From Bacteroidaceae bacterium (GTDB lineage Bacteria; Bacteroidota; Bacteroidia; Bacteroidales; Bacteroidaceae): a DNA stretch of 64,000 nucleotides. The position numbers were made by a program, and so were the translations under genes. The notes beneath the pieces are model-generated. The model saw nothing but the letters and a program-made list of their open reading frames with translations, was not told the DNA's origin and searched no databases. Each line of letters starts with the position of its first letter. The first letter of the stretch is position 1. Shown here in pieces: positions 1-8,710 of the stretch. Location: the NCBI GenBank assembly GCA_017615125.1, contig JAGAAS010000028.1:1-64000 (forward strand), given 5' to 3'.

Positions 1-130
1 ATTTAATCTCCCTTTCTATTCTCGTTGCATAGGAGTGTAAAAACAACATGCAACAAACGCAACGCGGATGTCAACCTTTTCAGAAAAACAGGAAAGAAGC
101 CGATGAAAGACGTGCTTTGTCTCCCCGCCT

Positions 131-216
131 TTTTGCTAGGAGAAAAAAGAATTATGCTAGGAGAAAAAAGATTTTTCCCTTCTCGAGCCGGCCGTATGAA
201 GAAAGAAAAAAATTCC
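131..216. repeat. Dispersed palindromic repeat, copy 1
   Basis: Contains the family blocks TTTTTCCCTTCTCGAG and CCGTATGAAGAAAG followed by a long A-run. It is preceded by a short direct duplication of GCTAGGAGAAAAAAGA. The same blocks recur near 11.4, 19.1, 36.2 and 41.5 kb and, in decayed form, at the start of the GH130 gene. This copy lies about 430 bp upstream of the gene at 651. Confidence 0.6.
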
Positions 217-411
217 TGCACACAGAATACAGATTTTCGGATGGGCCTTCGCCAGATAAAAATCTGTGCTATCTGCGGCACTTTATGTGAGGAAACAGCC
301 CGATTAGCACTATTTAGTCAGATTTGACCAAATCGTACTATTTTCCCGAGGGCTGCGGAACGGCGAAACCGAGGATCGGCGGATGATCGGAACGGTAAAA
401 AAGGCACTTTT

Positions 412-443
412 TTTGTTTTGTATCGGAAAAAAGAGTACCTTCG
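412..443 (+). promoter_or_regulatory. Candidate Bacteroidota promoter
   Basis: TTTG (412-415), a 20-bp spacer, then TACCTTCG (436-443), close to the Bacteroidota consensus TTTG-N19/20-TAnnTTTG. It would produce a leader of about 200 nt that includes the tandem repeat at 494-600, ahead of the gene at 651. The match is good but not perfect. Confidence 0.45.
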
Positions 444-493
444 CAAAAAATCTTCCTTCCCCATAGGGGAAAGAGGGCTTCGGGGCGTTATTA

Positions 494-600
494 ATGAGAT
501 GATCAGATAATCAGATGATCAGATAATGAGATGATCAGATAATCAGATGATCAGATAATCGGATATCAGGTAATCGGATATCAGGTAATCGGATCGGATA
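494..600. repeat. Tandem 8-bp repeat GATRATCA
   Basis: About a dozen near-identical 8-bp units alternate between GATGATCA and GATAATCA, then drift to GATATCAG/GTAATCGG. It ends about 50 bp before the start codon at 651, between the candidate promoter and the gene. Confidence 0.8.
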
Positions 601-650
601 AGAGAAAACTCTAAACTATCTCAAATAACCCCCAAAACAAGGAAAGAAAA

Positions 651-3230
651 ATGAAACATGTAAGACAATTCAAAGGATCGTGGGTCATTGCCATCGTCGT
701 CATCTCGCTGGCTATGGCCTCGTGTTACCAGTTTGCCCGCATCTTCGCTCCCAAGGAGGTGGCAGGCAACACTCCCTATGAGGGACGCATCGTGTGCGTC
801 AACGAGAACAATAACGGCGAGCAGACAGGCTATTCGGTGTTCGCCGTGCGTGTGCCCCGCAACTGGGACGTCACCGTGGGCGACAGCGCCTACCAGCAGT
901 ATGCCCGCGAGGGGCTGAAGAACTCGCGTGGTGAGGACGTGAACATGGCTGCGCCGATGGTCTATAGCCACGTGCTCTCGGAGCTGTACAACGAGTCGAA
1001 CCCGCTGGAGGGGTATGAGTGGCTGGCGTTCCGCACCCAGCATGTCAACTGCCGCAGCATACAGGGAGGCGACAACGGTGCCGACTCCATCTGCTTCAAC
1101 TTCACAGTGCTCAACGACGGTGTGGCCGGCACCTACGTGCTCGACTACATCATCGGCTCCATCGAGAGCAACGACGACGACCCCTCGGTCATCGACAACT
1201 ATGCCGGACGTCTGGCCGACGCACAGGGCAGCGACCTGTTCCGCGTCAGCACCGAGCAGGTGAAGGTGAAACCGAGCGACAACGAGTTCAACAAGGTGAT
1301 GCCTGAGTTCAAGACCACCGTCGTGGTGCTCGAGGGAGGAACCCCCGTCACCCACGACCCGTCGCTGACCCTGTCGGCTTCCGCCATCAGCACCGACGGT
1401 ACCGTCACCATCAACTATGCCAACCTGCCGAAGGGCGCCAGCGTAGAGATCTACAAGCAGGCAGCCCTCGTGGCCATGCAGGAGAGCTTCGCTGTGGAGG
1501 GTGAGAGCCGTCACAACAGCGGCACCTTCGAAACGGACACCTTCGAGCCCGGCTGCTATCACGTGCGCGCCCTCCGCTCCAACGGCACCCTCGTCGACGG
1601 ATGCGCCGAGGCCGTGTTCACCGTGAGCGGCTATGCCGACCTCGCCCTTGCCTGCGACAAGAAGGTAATGGTCATCAGCGAGCCCGCCCTGCTCAAGCCC
1701 GACAATGTAGCTGGCAAGGCCTACGAGGCATCGAGAGGGCTTACGGCATCGCTGTTCCTGGAGTCGTATGACATCGTGAAGGCTATCGTTGACTCCGCCC
1801 TCGCCTATCGTCCCGCCGCCCTGCTCGTTGCCGGAGGGCTGACGAAGAACGGCGAGGAAGAGGGACACAAGCTGCTTGCCTCGGAGCTGGGACGTCTCAC
1901 GGAAGCCGGCATCAAGGTGTGCGTAGTGCCGGGAGAGCTCGACATCGACAACCCCGAAGCATGCCGCTTCCAGGGAGAGACCTCCGAGCCCGTTGCCTCC
2001 GTCAACGCTGAGCTCTTCGCCAACATCTATGCTGGATGTGGCTACAGCGATGCCGTATCGAAAGACGAAGGGAGCCTGTCGTACCTCTCGTACCTGACCG
2101 ACGATCTGGCCGTGCTCGCCCTCGACAGCCACGAAGGATTCCTCACGCCGCAGACGGTGGCTTGGATGAAGCAGGCTGCCGCTACGGCCCGCTCCACCGG
2201 TCGCCACGTGGTAGCCCTCATGCACCACCTCGTGGGTGCTCCCTACGACGGCTACGACAGGCTGGGCACCCTTGTCAACAAGCCCGAGGACGCAGGGCTG
2301 ATAGCCTCCATCCTCGGTGACTCCACCGCCGTTGCCGAGCCCGTCGTCTACGACCTCAGCACCGCCGACATACAGGATGCCCTCGTAGCCTGCGGCATCA
2401 GCACCATCTTCACCGGCGATCTGGCAGCCAGCGACATCGCCTGCATCTACACCTCCGATGACACCCCCCTCTGGCAGGTGAACACCGGCGGTGCCACCTC
2501 CTTCGACTGCCCCTGGAGGCTCGTCGGCATCAAGGACGACGGCCTTGTGGTAGAGACGCACCTCACCACCAACCTGCCCGACAAGGAGGGCATGTCGTTC
2601 GAGGACTATGCCTACTACCGCACGAAGTACCGTCTGGGCGAATTCGTCGACTCCTTCTGCGTACAGAACTGGCCACTCATCAACGCCTTCCTCCAGAAGA
2701 ACTTCGTCTTCGAAGTGTCAGAGGACGACCTCTTCAACAAGAACGACTTCTTCAACCTGCCTAGCGAGCCTCAGCAGATGTCGGCCATCATCAACAACTC
2801 CATCGTTCCCCCGATGTCGAAGCTGCTCATCACCCTTGCCGACGGCAACGAGAACCTGAAGAAGGCACAGCAGCTGCTCAACGAGTTCCATGCTGGCGTC
2901 GACGGCATTCTCAACGGGCTGAACACGCTGCCTGCCATCATCACCCCCATGCTGAAGGAAGGCTTTGCCGAAGCAGGACTCGACCTCGACGTTACGGTGG
3001 ATGTCGTTGTGGGCAGCATGGTGTTCAACTATGTGGGCTCGCCCGACAATGTCACCAACGACCTCTTCGTCTATGTTCCCTTTGCTAAGGACGACCTCAG
3101 CACCATCCGTCTCCCGCAGGCCGACGAGAGCCAGGAAGAAGTCATCTACAACCTCTCCGGGCAGCGCATCCCCGCCCTCCCCGCACAAGGTGTAATCATC
3201 TACAACGGGAAAAAGATTTTCGTTAAATAG
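651..3230 (+). CDS. Lipoprotein with degenerate metallophosphoesterase domain
   Basis: An 859-residue protein with a lipoprotein signal (MASC, Cys about 25) and therefore probably membrane-anchored and exported. The central part (about 335-600) follows the order of calcineurin-like metallophosphoesterases of Bacteroidota, but the ligand motifs are altered: VISEPALL where VISD-H is usual, AGGLTKNGE for GDLTKDGE, VPGELDIDNP for GNHDINNP, and FTGDLAASD for the final G-H motif. Only the ALMHH motif looks intact. The C-terminus ends in a sorting-like tail (YNLSGQRIP ... IYNGKKIFVK) shared with other secreted proteins here. The gene is followed at 14 bp by a regulator, so the two may be co-transcribed. 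The family is inferred from motif order; loss of catalysis is inference. Confidence 0.75.
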   Translation: MKHVRQFKGSWVIAIVVISLAMASCYQFARIFAPKEVAGNTPYEGRIVCVNENNNGEQTGYSVFAVRVPRNWDVTVGDSAYQQYAREGLKNSRGEDVNMAAPMVYSHVLSELYNESNPLEGYEWLAFRTQHVNCRSIQGGDNGADSICFNFTVLNDGVAGTYVLDYIIGSIESNDDDPSVIDNYAGRLADAQGSDLFRVSTEQVKVKPSDNEFNKVMPEFKTTVVVLEGGTPVTHDPSLTLSASAISTDGTVTINYANLPKGASVEIYKQAALVAMQESFAVEGESRHNSGTFETDTFEPGCYHVRALRSNGTLVDGCAEAVFTVSGYADLALACDKKVMVISEPALLKPDNVAGKAYEASRGLTASLFLESYDIVKAIVDSALAYRPAALLVAGGLTKNGEEEGHKLLASELGRLTEAGIKVCVVPGELDIDNPEACRFQGETSEPVASVNAELFANIYAGCGYSDAVSKDEGSLSYLSYLTDDLAVLALDSHEGFLTPQTVAWMKQAAATARSTGRHVVALMHHLVGAPYDGYDRLGTLVNKPEDAGLIASILGDSTAVAEPVVYDLSTADIQDALVACGISTIFTGDLAASDIACIYTSDDTPLWQVNTGGATSFDCPWRLVGIKDDGLVVETHLTTNLPDKEGMSFEDYAYYRTKYRLGEFVDSFCVQNWPLINAFLQKNFVFEVSEDDLFNKNDFFNLPSEPQQMSAIINNSIVPPMSKLLITLADGNENLKKAQQLLNEFHAGVDGILNGLNTLPAIITPMLKEGFAEAGLDLDVTVDVVVGSMVFNYVGSPDNVTNDLFVYVPFAKDDLSTIRLPQADESQEEVIYNLSGQRIPALPAQGVIIYNGKKIFVK

Positions 3231-3244
3231 TCATTCAGCAAGAC

Positions 3245-4948
3245 ATGGACAGATTTCTTCCCACGATGACCGACGGAACGACAAACGCTTCCGCACTCTC
3301 TGCGAGAGCCCTGCCGCGCAAGGAAAAGGCAGCCCTCAGCGGATGGAACTGTCCCTGCGTATTGCTGATGTTTCTCACAAGCATGCTTCTCTTTTCGTGT
3401 CATCCCAAGCCTGACACGGAAAGAGAGCGCTTGCTTGCCACCCTCGACAACACCCTCGCCCATAAGAACGAGTACATCCAGCGCAGGCAGGCGTATGTCG
3501 ACTCGCTGAAGCACGACTTACAGAAGGCATCCACCGACTCGGCTCGCTACAGCCTGAGCCTGCAGCTTGCCGACGAGTACACGACGCTCATGTGCGACTC
3601 GGCCCTCGCCTATGCCCTTCAGAGCCGACGCTATGCCAACGAAACGGGCGACATATACCGGCAGCAGGAATCCGACATACGCATCATCAAGGCCTGTTCC
3701 AATGCCGGCATGTTCATCGACGTCTGGAACCTCGTCCCCCTGCGAAGCACCGCCGACTGTTTGCCCGACCATCGCCCCACCTTCTGCTGGGCAATGATAA
3801 GCCTCTACGAGCACATGCGCTCGTACTACGCAGGCAACGAGGAGCAGTATGAGCATTTCAATCACCTCACGCTCCTCTACCGCGACACACTCATGCAGAT
3901 TCTCCCCGAGAACAGCGGGTTGTGGCTAAAGGAGAAGGCTTTCAGCCTTCAGGCACAGGGACACTACGACGAAGCCCTCCGCATCCTGCTTCCCCTGTAC
4001 GAAGGCGAGGAACCTGGCACGCGCAGCTACGGGCTCAACGCCATGAGCCGAGCCCGCCTCTATCTCGACATGGGCGACACAGCGCAGGCCATCACCAATC
4101 TGGCTGCCAGCGCCGATATGGATGTCCGCTATGGGGTGCGCGAAAATGAGGCCCTTCTCGCCCTGTCGAAGCTCATGTATGCACAAGGCGACTACAGCCG
4201 TGCCTACCGCTACGCCACAGCTGCCATCGAGGATGCCGAGATGCTCAACTCACGCTTCCGCTTCACCGAGGTGACAGGCATCTACCGCGTCATCAAGGAA
4301 TCGTACCTGCAGCAGCTCAACCGACACGAGCAGTTCCGTCTCCGCCTCATCCTCGCCCTGCTGGCAGCGCTGGGAGTGTTGCTCTTCGGCATCATCATGC
4401 TCACCCGCGCCCACAGGAAGCTCTCCATAGCACGCCACGAGCTGCACGAAACCGTTGATGAGCTGGCTGACGCGAACCTACGCCTCGACGATGCCGCACG
4501 AGTACGCGAGTATTACATCACCCATCTCATCACCGCGAGCTCGACGTATGCCAACAAGCTGGAGGACTTCCGCAAGGCCGTCAATCGCAAGCTCAAGACA
4601 CGCCAATACGACGACCTGCTCGCCCAGACCTCCCGTCCCCACTCCGACGACCTCGACACCGTCTACGAGCAGTTCGACAAGACCTTCCTTGCCCTCTACC
4701 CCACCTTCGTCGATGACCTCAACGCACTCCTGGAGCCTGCCCACCGCTACCCCCGCGAGGGCCGTAACCTCTGCACCGAGCAGCGCATCTTCGCCCTCAT
4801 CCGCCTGGGGATGACCGACGTGGGGCAGATAGCCAACTTCCTCCACTACTCCACCCAGACCATCTACAACTACAAGCACCGCGTAAAAAATCACGCTCTC
4901 CGTCCTGAAGACTTCGAGCGTGACGTCATGCTTATCGGGCAGATGTAG
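3245..4948 (+). CDS. TPR/transmembrane regulator, DUF6377-like
   Basis: A 567-residue protein. The N-terminus has a hydrophobic segment ending in LLFSCHPK, possibly a lipobox, then TPR-like helices (about 60-350), one membrane segment (LRLILALLAALGVLLFGIIML, about 365-385, written here as a run of Leu/Ala/Ile), a coiled coil, and a C-terminal LuxR-like helix-turn-helix (LCTEQRIFALIRLGM ... IANFLHYSTQTIYNYKHRVK). This architecture matches DUF6377 proteins of Bacteroidales, thought to be membrane-tethered transcription regulators near glycan loci. It sits next to the end of the minus-strand mannosidase operon, so control of that operon is plausible but inferred. An internal start nearer the hydrophobic segment is possible. 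Confidence 0.75.
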   Translation: MDRFLPTMTDGTTNASALSARALPRKEKAALSGWNCPCVLLMFLTSMLLFSCHPKPDTERERLLATLDNTLAHKNEYIQRRQAYVDSLKHDLQKASTDSARYSLSLQLADEYTTLMCDSALAYALQSRRYANETGDIYRQQESDIRIIKACSNAGMFIDVWNLVPLRSTADCLPDHRPTFCWAMISLYEHMRSYYAGNEEQYEHFNHLTLLYRDTLMQILPENSGLWLKEKAFSLQAQGHYDEALRILLPLYEGEEPGTRSYGLNAMSRARLYLDMGDTAQAITNLAASADMDVRYGVRENEALLALSKLMYAQGDYSRAYRYATAAIEDAEMLNSRFRFTEVTGIYRVIKESYLQQLNRHEQFRLRLILALLAALGVLLFGIIMLTRAHRKLSIARHELHETVDELADANLRLDDAARVREYYITHLITASSTYANKLEDFRKAVNRKLKTRQYDDLLAQTSRPHSDDLDTVYEQFDKTFLALYPTFVDDLNALLEPAHRYPREGRNLCTEQRIFALIRLGMTDVGQIANFLHYSTQTIYNYKHRVKNHALRPEDFERDVMLIGQM

Positions 4949-4954
4949 TTGTCT

Positions 4955-5020
4955 GAAGGCTAAGGGTTAAAGGCTAAGAGGCCAAAGGCTAAAGGGCTAA
5001 AGGCCAAAAGGCTAAAGGCT
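4955..5020. repeat. Degenerate 7-8 bp tandem repeat (AAAGGCT)
   Basis: Runs of GGCTAAA/GGCCAAA units fill the gap between the converging genes that stop at 4948 (plus) and 5048 (minus). No terminator hairpin is obvious in this gap. Confidence 0.75.
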
Positions 5021-5047
5021 TGGGCAAATGGCCTGACAACAATCCTT

Positions 5048-7048
5048 CTACTTCCTTTTTTGCGAGAAAAGCCACGAGAGGAAATCCGGTTCTGTGAATG
5101 CCGGGTTCCAGCTTCCGTGCCCGCAACCGGGAAACTCCTTCAGCCGTACCGAAGCACCCTTCTCCTTCAGGGCACGATAGGCCTTTCGCGAACCCTCTAC
5201 GGGCACCGTCTCGTCGGCATCGCCGTGATAGAGGCTGAAGGCAATCTTCTCTATGCCCTCCGAGGCAGCGATTCGGGCAGGGTTCACGGTACCGCAGATG
5301 GGAACGGCGGCAGCAAACAGCTCGGGGAACCGGCAGCACAAGTCGTACGTACACATAGCACCCATAGAGAGCCCCATCACGTAGATGCGCGACGCATCCA
5401 CCTGAGGAAGCGCAAGGCACGAGTCTATCAGTTCCTTCAGGGCCTCATACGCCTTCGGCATCTCGGGAGCCAGAGGCATACACTCCGGCATAAACGAAGC
5501 AGGCCACGTCTTATATGCCCAGAAGGCATCCCAAGGGCACTGCGGGATGACAACGTAGGAGGGATAATTCTTCCGAGTCTGAGGGTTCATCCACATCTGT
5601 CCCCCGTGCACCAGCTGGTTCCTGTTATCGGTGCCTCGTTCTCCTGCTCCGTGAAGAAACACGACAAGAGGATATTTCTTTCCCGAAGCCAGTGCCTCAG
5701 GTTCCATGAGCCGAAAGGGCAAGGAGACGCCGTTGGAGGCCTTGAGCGTGTGAGGCACCAGCAGCTTATCGACGGCCTGCTGACGCGGATCGAGCACAGC
5801 GACGCCCACACGTGAATCGGCACAGCCATAATAGAGGAACCACTTGTCGCGATAGTAGACAAGACCTTCAATGAAAACGGTTCCCATCGGATACTGCCCG
5901 CTCTTTTCGAAGTCGGCCTCAGGCTTGAAGAAAGGCTCGTCGAGCCGTCCCAGCACCTCCGTAGGGTTCTCAGAAGAAAACAGCACCTGTCCTGCGCAAT
6001 ACGCCCCGGGCGTATAGTTCTTGTCGCACGTGTCGTCCGTTGCATTGCGCCCGTTGTACATGAGCAGGATGCCCTTTTCTGTCAGCAGAGCGGGAGGCCC
6101 GCACTCCGTCAACGAGCTGTCGAAGAAGCCCTTGCGCGGAAGCACCAGTTTCAAGAAATCGCCGTTGTCGTCTAGCAGGGGTTCCCAGTCGGTCAGGTTG
6201 TCAGAATAAGCGAGGTTGATAAACTGCTCTCCCCAGTACATCAGATACTTCCCGCTCACCTTCGCTGCCACCAGCCCGTCTTCCGTGAAACGCGTGACGA
6301 TGCTTGCCGACTTCGAGAAGGTCTCTGCGAAACGTCCGTCGTGACATTTCCCGAAGGCAAGTCCGTGCTTTTCCCACGTCTTGAAATCGCGTGTAGTAGC
6401 TACTGCCAGACGGGGAACCTTGCGGTTCCATTGGGTATAGGTCATCACGTAGAGCCCCTCTTCCGTCTTCACCACACGAGGGTCTTCGCAGCCACCCGGC
6501 CATTCGGCATCGTACTGACTGTCAACATCGGGATAGAAACAAGGCTCGCTATTCTTCTCAAAATGAACTCCGTCGCCCGAGAGCGCAAGCCCCAGGCGCG
6601 ATGTGCGCGTCCCTATTCCTCCGCCCGAATGGTCCTCGGCCCGATAGAGCAGAGCCACACGCCCGTTGTAAACCACAGCTGCCGGATTGAACGTGTCGTC
6701 CGACTCCCATTGAACTATCTGCTTCTTGACTGGGCAGAAGAACTTCTGCTCTGGGTCAGGCGTCACGATAGGTCCTACGCCCTCCACACGCTGAAAACCG
6801 GTTAAAGCCCACTCATCCGCTTCGCAGGAAGAAGCTTTTCCCTCTCCTTTGTCAGACAATCCGCACGATACGAATAGTCCTAACAAAAGAAAACAGGACA
6901 AAGGGAAAAATATTTTTTCTTTGAGCGTATTTGCTCTTCCTCTCTCGCGACTCGGCAAAGTATGAGCATGCTCTACTTTGCTCTCGCTGCTCCATCGGTT
7001 CTTCATCTCACCGTATTCTTTCTTCATAATGATTTTTTCTTTCTTCAT
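5048..7048 (-). CDS. GH130 beta-mannoside enzyme fused to esterase
   Basis: A 666-residue lipoprotein (LFVSCG, Cys 62 from the chosen start). Residues about 85-430 are a GH130 five-bladed propeller: DDTFNPAAVVYNG, LLYRAED, and GGCEDPR with the family's catalytic Asp (D189). GH130 enzymes phosphorolyse or hydrolyse beta-mannosides. Residues about 440-666 are an alpha/beta-hydrolase: FLHGAGERG oxyanion region, GLSMGA nucleophile (S561), HGDADETVP (D610 or D612) and GCGHGSW (H644), resembling polyhydroxybutyrate-depolymerase/CE1-like esterases. The start at 7048 was chosen because the longer frame overlaps the preceding GH43 gene. The first 45 residues before the signal are unusual and derive from repeat-like DNA. 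It is the last gene of the operon, 44 bp after GH43. Phosphorylase versus hydrolase cannot be decided by eye. Confidence 0.88.
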   Translation of the reverse strand: MKKEKIIMKKEYGEMKNRWSSESKVEHAHTLPSRERGRANTLKEKIFFPLSCFLLLGLFVSCGLSDKGEGKASSCEADEWALTGFQRVEGVGPIVTPDPEQKFFCPVKKQIVQWESDDTFNPAAVVYNGRVALLYRAEDHSGGGIGTRTSRLGLALSGDGVHFEKNSEPCFYPDVDSQYDAEWPGGCEDPRVVKTEEGLYVMTYTQWNRKVPRLAVATTRDFKTWEKHGLAFGKCHDGRFAETFSKSASIVTRFTEDGLVAAKVSGKYLMYWGEQFINLAYSDNLTDWEPLLDDNGDFLKLVLPRKGFFDSSLTECGPPALLTEKGILLMYNGRNATDDTCDKNYTPGAYCAGQVLFSSENPTEVLGRLDEPFFKPEADFEKSGQYPMGTVFIEGLVYYRDKWFLYYGCADSRVGVAVLDPRQQAVDKLLVPHTLKASNGVSLPFRLMEPEALASGKKYPLVVFLHGAGERGTDNRNQLVHGGQMWMNPQTRKNYPSYVVIPQCPWDAFWAYKTWPASFMPECMPLAPEMPKAYEALKELIDSCLALPQVDASRIYVMGLSMGAMCTYDLCCRFPELFAAAVPICGTVNPARIAASEGIEKIAFSLYHGDADETVPVEGSRKAYRALKEKGASVRLKEFPGCGHGSWNPAFTEPDFLSWLFSQKRK

Positions 7049-7060
7049 ATTTGTGCCTTT
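6890..7060. repeat. Decayed repeat copy inside GH130 5' end
   Basis: The stretch contains blocks like the dispersed repeat: GGGAAAAATATTTTTTCTTT, and CTTCATCTCACCGTATTC followed by two CTTTCTTCAT units. It encodes the odd N-terminal extension (MKKEKIIMKKEYGEM) of the GH130 protein. The similarity is partial. Confidence 0.4.
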
Positions 7061-7092
7061 CTTCAATCCTCTTAAAAGATATGGTCTACGCG

Positions 7093-8685
7093 CTATTGTC
7101 CCCCCGGGATGCGAAGTGCGAAATGGTCGAACCTCGCGGGATGGAGCGGAGGGGCTTCCGTATAAAGTCCGGGGCGTGAGATACGATCCCACGACATCAC
7201 GTCGGAGCCATCCAGCGAGTTAGATGTTGCCGGAATCCACGTTGATCCATCGAGGCTGTAGGAAAACGAAAGATGGTGCCCTTTTGTAACAGTTCCTTTC
7301 AGATATACTCGTCGGCTGCGGCAGAAAGTGTCGAACAGCAAGGTTTCTTCGCCCGCCTTTCTGCGGACGAGCTGAAGACGACGATTTCGGCATCCAAAGA
7401 CGACATTGTCGTCGTTGTTTCCATAGAAAGTCAATCCGGAAAGTTCCTTCGCCCCTGATACGAGAACAGTAGAAAACGCATAGTCCGTGGTAGCAGGGCG
7501 CAGACACAGGGCGGCTCCGCGGTTCGTCCCCTTTGCCTTACCAGATAACAGGAGGGAGCCTCCGGCGGTCTGAGCCGACACATCGCAATAGACATAGTTC
7601 CACGTCCATTCGTCGCGGAGCTCCTCTTCCGAGAAGTCATCCACAAAATCGGAAACAGCTATTTGCCGTACCTCTGGGAAGGGAACAGGCTGCCGCAGAC
7701 AAGCCAGACGCCCCGTCAGGAAATGGGGCCACTCGTCGCTGCCGACGAACAGCTCCTGCAAGAAGGGCTGGCGCCCGCAGTAGAAGCCGTCGCCACGCAG
7801 ATAGGCATGACAGAGGTAGAAGAGCCGTCCGTCGGGAGTGTCAACAAGTGTCCCGTGTCCTATGGAAAGGACATCGGCACTGCCCATGAGGATGGGATTG
7901 TCCTCATAGGGAACAAAGGCCGAGGGCAAGGTGCGAGAACGAGCCACGCGCACCTCGTAGTCGCTTCCAGGACCACAGCAACCCCGCGCAGCGTACAGCA
8001 GATAGTACCAGTCGCCACGGCGGAAGATACACTGTCCCTCCATGCCGATATTCTCTTCATCAACCAGCAGGGTGACGGCTTCGCCCTCGAGATGGAGTCC
8101 GTCACCGGAAAGAGGCTGACAAAGAATCTCTATCGGACGAGGGTCGAGCCCATAGGCTTTCCAAGTGATATAGAGGCGCCCATTGGCGTTGAAGATGAAA
8201 GCATCGATGTCCTCGGTACCAAAGTCAACAAGAGGGCCGTGGTCCACATACTCTCCCTCAGGCGTTTCAGCTATCGCCACTCCGATATACGATCTGCCCG
8301 TTGTCTTGCTGCGGGCGGTATAATAACAATAAACCTTTCCCTGATATACGAACAATTCAGGAGCCCAAAAAGAGGACGATGCCCAAGAAGGAAGCTGCCC
8401 GAAGACGTGTCCCACCTGCTCCCAATTGACCAGATCGGAAGAACGGAACAGAGGGTAGTGAGGAGCCCACTCCGACGAGGTTCCTGCGGCATAGTACACG
8501 TCGCCCCAGCGGATAACGGTGGGGTCGGCTACATCGCCGCGAATGACGGGATTCATATAGAAGTCCTGCCCCGATACCGTCAGGGAAGAAAGGCACAGCA
8601 GGCAAGCCAAACAAAATTGGAAGAGAGAAGACACGGGAGCCATCGGGTGAGGGGGATTATCTTTTATATGGATGAAAGAGCTCAT
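7093..8685 (-). CDS. GH43-type glycosidase with C-terminal sandwich domain
   Basis: About 530 residues from the chosen start; a signal peptide (SLFQFCLACLLCLSSLTVSG) predicts export. The N-terminal propeller shows GH43 features: VADPTVIR with the general-base Asp near residue 54, FWAPELF, DIDAFIF (pKa-modulating Asp) and GMEGQCIF (general-acid Glu). The C-terminal about 200 residues (FVDDFSEEELRDEW onward) form a beta-sandwich of the kind seen behind many GH43 modules. GH43 enzymes cleave arabinosides, xylosides or galactosides; the substrate is not readable here. The ORF could extend to 8799, but that overlaps the GH2 gene; 8685 gives a 25-bp gap and 8643 is an alternative start directly before the signal peptide. 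Confidence 0.85.
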   Translation of the reverse strand: MSSFIHIKDNPPHPMAPVSSLFQFCLACLLCLSSLTVSGQDFYMNPVIRGDVADPTVIRWGDVYYAAGTSSEWAPHYPLFRSSDLVNWEQVGHVFGQLPSWASSSFWAPELFVYQGKVYCYYTARSKTTGRSYIGVAIAETPEGEYVDHGPLVDFGTEDIDAFIFNANGRLYITWKAYGLDPRPIEILCQPLSGDGLHLEGEAVTLLVDEENIGMEGQCIFRRGDWYYLLYAARGCCGPGSDYEVRVARSRTLPSAFVPYEDNPILMGSADVLSIGHGTLVDTPDGRLFYLCHAYLRGDGFYCGRQPFLQELFVGSDEWPHFLTGRLACLRQPVPFPEVRQIAVSDFVDDFSEEELRDEWTWNYVYCDVSAQTAGGSLLLSGKAKGTNRGAALCLRPATTDYAFSTVLVSGAKELSGLTFYGNNDDNVVFGCRNRRLQLVRRKAGEETLLFDTFCRSRRVYLKGTVTKGHHLSFSYSLDGSTWIPATSNSLDGSDVMSWDRISRPGLYTEAPPLHPARFDHFALRIPGGQ

Positions 8686-8710
8686 TGCAATATCAATGCT
8701 ATCACGATTA

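Larger units (their letters stand above)
1..650. other. Gene-free leader region
   Basis: No convincing gene is seen here; the short open frames on both strands lack family features and are A/T-run driven. The stretch holds one copy of the dispersed palindromic repeat (about 131-216), a candidate promoter (412-443) and a tandem 8-bp repeat (494-600), all upstream of the lipoprotein gene that starts at 651. Confidence 0.7.

Noticed and set aside
494..600. Possible CRISPR array
   Set aside because: Units are 8 bp with no unique spacers and no cas genes nearby.
621..2561. 646-codon open frame antisense to the first lipoprotein gene
   Set aside because: No family features and no signal. The sense frame has clear domains and a lipobox; high G/C at codon ends creates such mirror frames.
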